Origin: Nitrospira sp.
GTDB lineage: Bacteria; Nitrospirota; Nitrospiria; Nitrospirales; Nitrospiraceae
Length of the DNA stretch: 10,000 nucleotides
Direction: 5' to 3'
Assembly (NCBI GenBank): GCA_020216985.1
Contig: JAIWOH010000206.1
Span: 1-10,000, forward strand
Shown here one piece after another: positions 6,357 through 10,000 of this stretch. The stretch's first letter is position 1, and each line of letters opens with the position of its first letter. The position numbers and the translations under genes are program-made. The notes below the pieces were generated by a model. It searched no databases. It was not told where the DNA came from and saw only the letters and a list, made by a program, of their open reading frames with translations.

Positions 6357-6626
6357 TTACACCCTCCCCTTCAGGATGATTTCCGCCAACGGCCCCGGCA
6401 GTTTGGAGAGACGGTCTTGCAACTCGTCCAGCGGTAACTCCTCGTAACCTTCCTTCCGCAAGGTCACGGCAAGATTACCCTGATTGAACGACTCGGTGTC
6501 TTCTTTCAACCGCTCGTTCAACCGTTGTTTGGCCAAACGACTTGAAATTTTCGGGCCTGTTTTGGTCAATCCTCTGCCCCGACTCCGCGGAGCCTTGCTC
6601 ATCGGCGTTTTTCCGATCGTGCTCAC
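6357..6626 (-). CDS. Small basic protein upstream of PIN gene, candidate antitoxin
   Basis: An 89-residue protein if translation starts at GTG 6624-6626, chosen because a strong AGGAGG lies 9 nt upstream. Two ATGs at 6642-6647 are in frame, but they lie upstream of that site and have no ribosome binding site of their own. The first 40 residues are very basic and probably disordered (KAPRSRGRGLTKTG). The C-terminal half looks helical, with EELPLDELQDRLSKLPGPL and a tail ending ILKGRV. No known antitoxin fold (RHH, AbrB, Phd, HTH) is recognisable. Its place 4 bp before the PIN gene, its small size, and its split into a basic segment and a helical segment fit an antitoxin that binds both DNA and its partner, but this rests on context alone. 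It starts 34 bp after the LPP20-type gene and may share that transcript. Confidence 0.6.
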   Translation of the reverse strand: MSTIGKTPMSKAPRSRGRGLTKTGPKISSRLAKQRLNERLKEDTESFNQGNLAVTLRKEGYEELPLDELQDRLSKLPGPLAEIILKGRV

Positions 6627-6660
6627 CGTGTCACCCCTCCTCATCATGGTCGATGAATCG

Positions 6661-7812
6661 TTACGGTTTTATTTCGTTGGACCGCTCATCTCTCGGACAA
6701 CCAGCCGACCTTTTCTCCGGCGTCGGCAGTTCGGCCTCCCCGAAAATATACGCCGAAATCAGGACGGCCACTTCCGACGACAGGCGTTGCTGCATGTCGC
6801 GCAAGGCCCTGGTCGTCGCCTCCCGCTCCGTGAGATGTCCCTCTTTTCCGCCCCGTGAAACAACTCCCAGAAGGCGGCCGCTCGCTGTGTCCATCACCTC
6901 GACGTCGCCGCACCAGCGAACGTATTTGAAATAAGGATCACGAATCTCAACGGGCAAGAGTCGGCTGACGCCTTGTACCCTCAGCGCCACGTCCTCCCTC
7001 TCACCGCTCTCTGCCGTCACGGTGATCCCCTCGCGGATTAATCCTTCCATCAAGGCTTGTTGAGCGACTTCGGCATGATCGCCGACCATACGCACCGCCA
7101 CAACCAAGTTGGTGGAAAGAAATCGCGTCAGCTCCTTGGATATGTCGTTCACATCATATGGAGAGGCCTCGCCTCGCCCGCTCGGACGAACGACGCGTAG
7201 GTCGGCATTATACACCTCCCGTAACACCAAATTTCGGACGGCCTTCCGCAAGTTGCGAACCGTGATCAACTTGTCCGGCGCGCGCCGCGATTCCGCAATG
7301 TCCGACTCGATCGTCCTGTCCAGCGCCGACAACCGATCTAACAACGACGCCTCCGCTTGAGCGCGATTCAACACGGCCAACGCATAGTACAATCCCTTGG
7401 TCCTATCGTGCCAGGTTTCCAGCACCCTGACGTTCTCCAGCACTTTGTCGGTCGAGACTTTCGTGACGGTCTCCAGCGTCAACCTCCGCTCCACGTTCGC
7501 CGAGCCCCGTCGTTCGATCACAAAATAGGACTCCCAATCTTTCGCACGGGCATCCACCTCCGCCTTGAAAATCCGAGCTACGGCCGCATACGCCTGATCG
7601 ACCGCGCCTTGCCGATTGTCGGCCTGCCCTATACCGGTCAGATACTCGGCCTGAGGATACTTTCGATTGGCGTCGTTGATCCAGGGCGGCTCGGCCTGTC
7701 CACCGATCCATACGCAACCGAGCCAGGACGGCCCGATCAGCCCGATGCAGCTCACCGTGAGAACAGAGTATAGAGCGGATCGACACAGCCCGATTCGGCA
7801 GAGGAGCATCAT
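6661..7812 (-). CDS. LPP20-type lipoprotein
   Basis: A 383-residue envelope protein of unknown biochemical role. The N-terminus is hydrophobic and ends in W-L-G-C (Cys33), a somewhat unusual lipobox, so lipid attachment is likely but not certain; Cys22 is a weaker alternative. Residues about 42-150 match the LPP20 family: PPWI near the start, then YLTGIGQA and a helix with repeated Ala (DQAYAAVARIF). A long charged helix follows (about 155-195). The C-terminal part (about 205-370) looks like a second alpha/beta domain, with VALRVQG and a final amphipathic helix. The ATG at 7810-7812 overlaps the upstream gene stop as ATGA, with no strong ribosome binding site, which suggests translational coupling. 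It is the third member of the LpoB-like / COG3014 / LPP20 group and probably acts at the same envelope site as its neighbours. Confidence 0.78.
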   Translation of the reverse strand: MMLLCRIGLCRSALYSVLTVSCIGLIGPSWLGCVWIGGQAEPPWINDANRKYPQAEYLTGIGQADNRQGAVDQAYAAVARIFKAEVDARAKDWESYFVIERRGSANVERRLTLETVTKVSTDKVLENVRVLETWHDRTKGLYYALAVLNRAQAEASLLDRLSALDRTIESDIAESRRAPDKLITVRNLRKAVRNLVLREVYNADLRVVRPSGRGEASPYDVNDISKELTRFLSTNLVVAVRMVGDHAEVAQQALMEGLIREGITVTAESGEREDVALRVQGVSRLLPVEIRDPYFKYVRWCGDVEVMDTASGRLLGVVSRGGKEGHLTEREATTRALRDMQQRLSSEVAVLISAYIFGEAELPTPEKRSAGCPRDERSNEIKP

Positions 7813-9317
7813 TGCACCACACGCCGAATGAGAAACATCGTTTGACCTGGGGAAAGATTAAGAACTGATTCCTCTGCCCCGGCCACCCAGGCGGCCACGC
7901 CTCCACCCGAAGGATGAACGGTCGCCCGATACCGTCCCGAAGGCACCCACACCCGCGCCACGTGGATTTCATCCGGCAGGGTCCGCCAACTCCGTTTATC
8001 GGCTTCTTCCGAGGCCACGGCCAGCCCTTTGGCCAACAAGCTCACCAACAACCCCACCCAAGGCGCGGCCTCCCTCCCCACGGCCTGTTGAGAGCCGATA
8101 ACCGCCCCTTCCGCCATGGAAAATTTCGCGGCGGCCCGAGCCACAGCCTTCACCGTCATGGCAGGCAGACGCTCCGTGAGGGTTTTCTCCGCCAATGCCG
8201 TCAGATCGTGAACTCGCTCCGACCGGGTGGCATAGGAGACGCCTCGCTCGTCGGTCAACGTCATGGTCTCGATAGGAATTCTCGTCTTCTGTTGAACCAA
8301 GCGGGGAAGCGCGACTCTCACCACCCGCCCGCTGAGTCCGTAGAGAACACTGTCCATCACCCGATCCCGGCTTCCGAACGAAGGGGAGAATCCGCGATTC
8401 AACAACACCAACTGCAAGGCGTCCAGACTGATCGGGAGATCAAGATAGAAATCCTCTTTTCGAGGGGCGCGCCCATTATAGCTGATCATGACGACTTGGG
8501 CGAGCCGTTGACGGGCCGCCGCGGACAACCATTCGACGTCGGGATATGTGCTCCGATACCGATCTACCGCGTCCGCAAGTCCGAGAGCTTCGGCGGATGA
8601 CAGCAGATCGGCGCGCAACGACGGAGGACAGGCCACCTGGGACCAGCCGCGCATCGACTCATAGGCCTCGCAGGCGTTGCGATAGGCAATGAACGCGTTG
8701 TTCAGATCCCCCGCCGCTTCGTACAATATGCCGCTCAGGTAGCGGGCGAAGCCGTCGTTTCCGTAGCCGTTCTTGCTCTTGCCCTTGAGCCTGTCGTTCA
8801 GCACGTTGAGGCGATGATCGATGCGCCTGGCCTCTACCAACGCTCCCGCGACATCGTTCTGCGCCGCATAGTTAAGGGCCTTCACCACGTTGATCATGAC
8901 GTGCTCGTAGGGATCCCCCTCGTACGGCAGGGCATTGTCGTTCGTCAGAAACGCCAGCGTTTCGGATCGAACGGTCCTCGTATAGAGCCGTTCCACGATC
9001 TCTTCGGCCTGCTCGAGCGATTCGTTGCTTTGCGCGTAGTTTCCCGCCAAATGCAGGGCCATTCCTCGATCCATCAAGTACAACAGACGGCTCTTTGATC
9101 CGTACTCCGATTCAGCCTGTTCGACGATTGAAGCGGCCCGTGCCGGGTCGCCCGCGAGCAGACTTTGCTCAATGAGGGCGTAGCGGTTGGTGGATGCACA
9201 GCCGGCGAGAAGACCTATGACGGCTATGACAAGGGGGAGAGAACCGTTTGCGATAGAACCGCTCGATCGGCGCCGCGTGAAACCGCGGCGGCTGAAGCGC
9301 AGGAGGAGGGATTTCAA
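7809..9317 (-). CDS. COG3014-type TPR lipoprotein
   Basis: A 502-residue predicted lipoprotein with a clear lipobox, L-A-G-C at 37-40 (Cys40). Helical TPR-like repeats cover about 45-225, including LYLMDRGMALHLAGNY, INVVKALNYAAQND and GFARYLSGILYEAAGDLNNA. The C-terminal half is alpha/beta with a hydrophobic patch near 420-440 (PWVGLLVSLLAKGLAVA) and ends in a beta-rich region with the conserved-looking LPDEIHVARVWVPSGRYR. This layout fits the COG3014 family, whose molecular role is not known; TPR folds suggest a scaffold for protein partners. The start is TTG at 9315-9317; an in-frame TGA lies 12 bp upstream and no other usable start precedes the lipobox. The n-region is long and Arg-rich and contains SRRGF, which resembles a twin-arginine export motif. 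It overlaps the LPP20-type gene by 4 bp. Confidence 0.82.
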   Translation of the reverse strand: MKSLLLRFSRRGFTRRRSSGSIANGSLPLVIAVIGLLAGCASTNRYALIEQSLLAGDPARAASIVEQAESEYGSKSRLLYLMDRGMALHLAGNYAQSNESLEQAEEIVERLYTRTVRSETLAFLTNDNALPYEGDPYEHVMINVVKALNYAAQNDVAGALVEARRIDHRLNVLNDRLKGKSKNGYGNDGFARYLSGILYEAAGDLNNAFIAYRNACEAYESMRGWSQVACPPSLRADLLSSAEALGLADAVDRYRSTYPDVEWLSAAARQRLAQVVMISYNGRAPRKEDFYLDLPISLDALQLVLLNRGFSPSFGSRDRVMDSVLYGLSGRVVRVALPRLVQQKTRIPIETMTLTDERGVSYATRSERVHDLTALAEKTLTERLPAMTVKAVARAAAKFSMAEGAVIGSQQAVGREAAPWVGLLVSLLAKGLAVASEEADKRSWRTLPDEIHVARVWVPSGRYRATVHPSGGGVAAWVAGAEESVLNLSPGQTMFLIRRVVQ

Positions 9318-9329
9318 CTCTCGGACCCG

Positions 9330-9962
9330 TCAAAACACCGTCCGTTTCCTTTCGACCACTTTCTTGATCTTCTTTTGTCCATACCAGACCTTCGCGTTGT
9401 TTTCCAAATCGATCATCTGAAGGTCCACCTGATAGAACACCGCCTTGGTACCGTCGGCCTCATCCACGATCGTGGCGATGGTTCCCTTCAACATGAAGTC
9501 GGCTCCGCTCTCTTTCCCCGGAGCTTTTTGCGTGTCCTCGCGGGCATAGACCGCCTGTTCTTTCCGCTCGGCCCGGACTTCCTCCCGTTCTTGCTTGCCC
9601 GCTACGAACGTGACTTTTTGAGAGTTGGTGAGCTCCCGCTCCAGATCCGTGATGAAGGTCTGAACGTTGATGTGCTCATGACTGTTGTTGACCACCGTGC
9701 CGACCACCACGACCGGCTGGCGCTGTTTCGCCTTCGAAAAATTCCCAAGCCAAGGATACTCCAAGGCCTCCTTCACCATGGCTTCGGCCACCATTCGCGA
9801 ATCCGTATCGTTCCAGCGGCCACTGAGATCGGTCACGACACCAGCGTCCACGCGCGTCACCTTGACCTCGTGGCCGCAACCTCCTACCGCGAGAAGCGCG
9901 CATACGAACAACGGAACGGGGCGGAACACAGTTCGGATCACGTCGACGACTCCCTTCACCAT
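9330..9962 (-). CDS. LpoB-like lipoprotein (putative penicillin-binding protein activator)
   Basis: A 210-residue lipoprotein with lipobox V-G-G-C (Cys29). The mature part matches the LpoB family throughout: VTDLSGRWNDTDSRMVAEAM (43-62), PVVVVGTVVNNSHEHIN (83-99), FITDLERELTNSQKVTFV (103-120), GADFMLKGTI (153-162) and a final YQVDLQMIDL strand. In E. coli LpoB sits in the outer membrane and stimulates the peptidoglycan synthase PBP1B. Here only about 14 residues separate the lipid-anchored Cys from the folded domain, whereas E. coli LpoB has a long flexible linker, so the partner or location may differ. The ATG at 9960-9962 has a weak AAGG 4 nt away. A GTG at 9939-9941 has GGAG about 8 nt upstream, still leaves a normal signal peptide, and may be the real start. 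It heads the lipoprotein cluster; any promoter lies in the last 38 bp or beyond. Confidence 0.87.
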   Translation of the reverse strand: MVKGVVDVIRTVFRPVPLFVCALLAVGGCGHEVKVTRVDAGVVTDLSGRWNDTDSRMVAEAMVKEALEYPWLGNFSKAKQRQPVVVVGTVVNNSHEHINVQTFITDLERELTNSQKVTFVAGKQEREEVRAERKEQAVYAREDTQKAPGKESGADFMLKGTIATIVDEADGTKAVFYQVDLQMIDLENNAKVWYGQKKIKKVVERKRTVF

Positions 9963-10000
9963 CGCGCCTTACAAAGGCCGGGGTGGACCTTACCGGATCC

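Noticed and set aside
7914..8600. Plus-strand 228-codon frame opposite the COG3014-type gene
   Set aside because: It is rich in His, Arg and Pro with no motif, and the other strand carries a clear lipoprotein gene.
1..10000. tRNA, rRNA, CRISPR array, insertion sequence or phage genes
   Set aside because: I looked for regular repeat-spacer structure, transposase or integrase motifs and tRNA-like cloverleafs by eye and found none. A dedicated search (tRNAscan, Infernal) could still find a small RNA.

Overview
The window reads as ordinary chromosomal DNA from a GC-rich, Gram-negative (diderm) bacterium. Four predicted lipoproteins, a class II fumarase and a lipoprotein cluster of the LpoB / COG3014 / LPP20 kind support this. 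The gene mix and protein style fit Nitrospira or a relative, but that is an impression from the sequence and not a proven assignment. Coding density is high. The exception is an AT-rich stretch at about 154-538.

Layout, left to right. Positions 1-153 hold the start of a leftward gene for a secreted, glycine-rich protein that runs off the edge. Positions 154-538 are AT-rich and carry several short dyads and one doubtful 36-codon ORF. Positions 539-4086 hold three leftward genes: an RlmI-type rRNA methyltransferase, class II fumarase (fumC), and an NlpC/P60-like lipoprotein. A 140-bp divergent spacer follows. The only convincing rightward gene, at 4227-5882, is a thiamine-diphosphate 2-keto acid decarboxylase with all expected catalytic residues.

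Positions 5909-9962 hold five closely spaced leftward genes, probably one transcription unit read from the right edge: an LpoB-like lipoprotein, a COG3014-type TPR lipoprotein, an LPP20-type lipoprotein, a small basic protein, and a PIN-domain protein. The three lipoproteins form a recognisable envelope module of poorly known function. The last two genes look like a toxin-antitoxin-style pair, but the PIN protein has Gln where the third acidic active-site residue is usually Asp.

No tRNA, rRNA, CRISPR array, insertion sequence or phage gene was seen. The items most worth a second look are the LpoB-like protein with almost no linker between its lipid anchor and folded domain, the altered PIN active site with its unrecognised partner, the NlpC/P60 protein lacking the usual third catalytic residue, and the dyad-rich AT-rich spacer.
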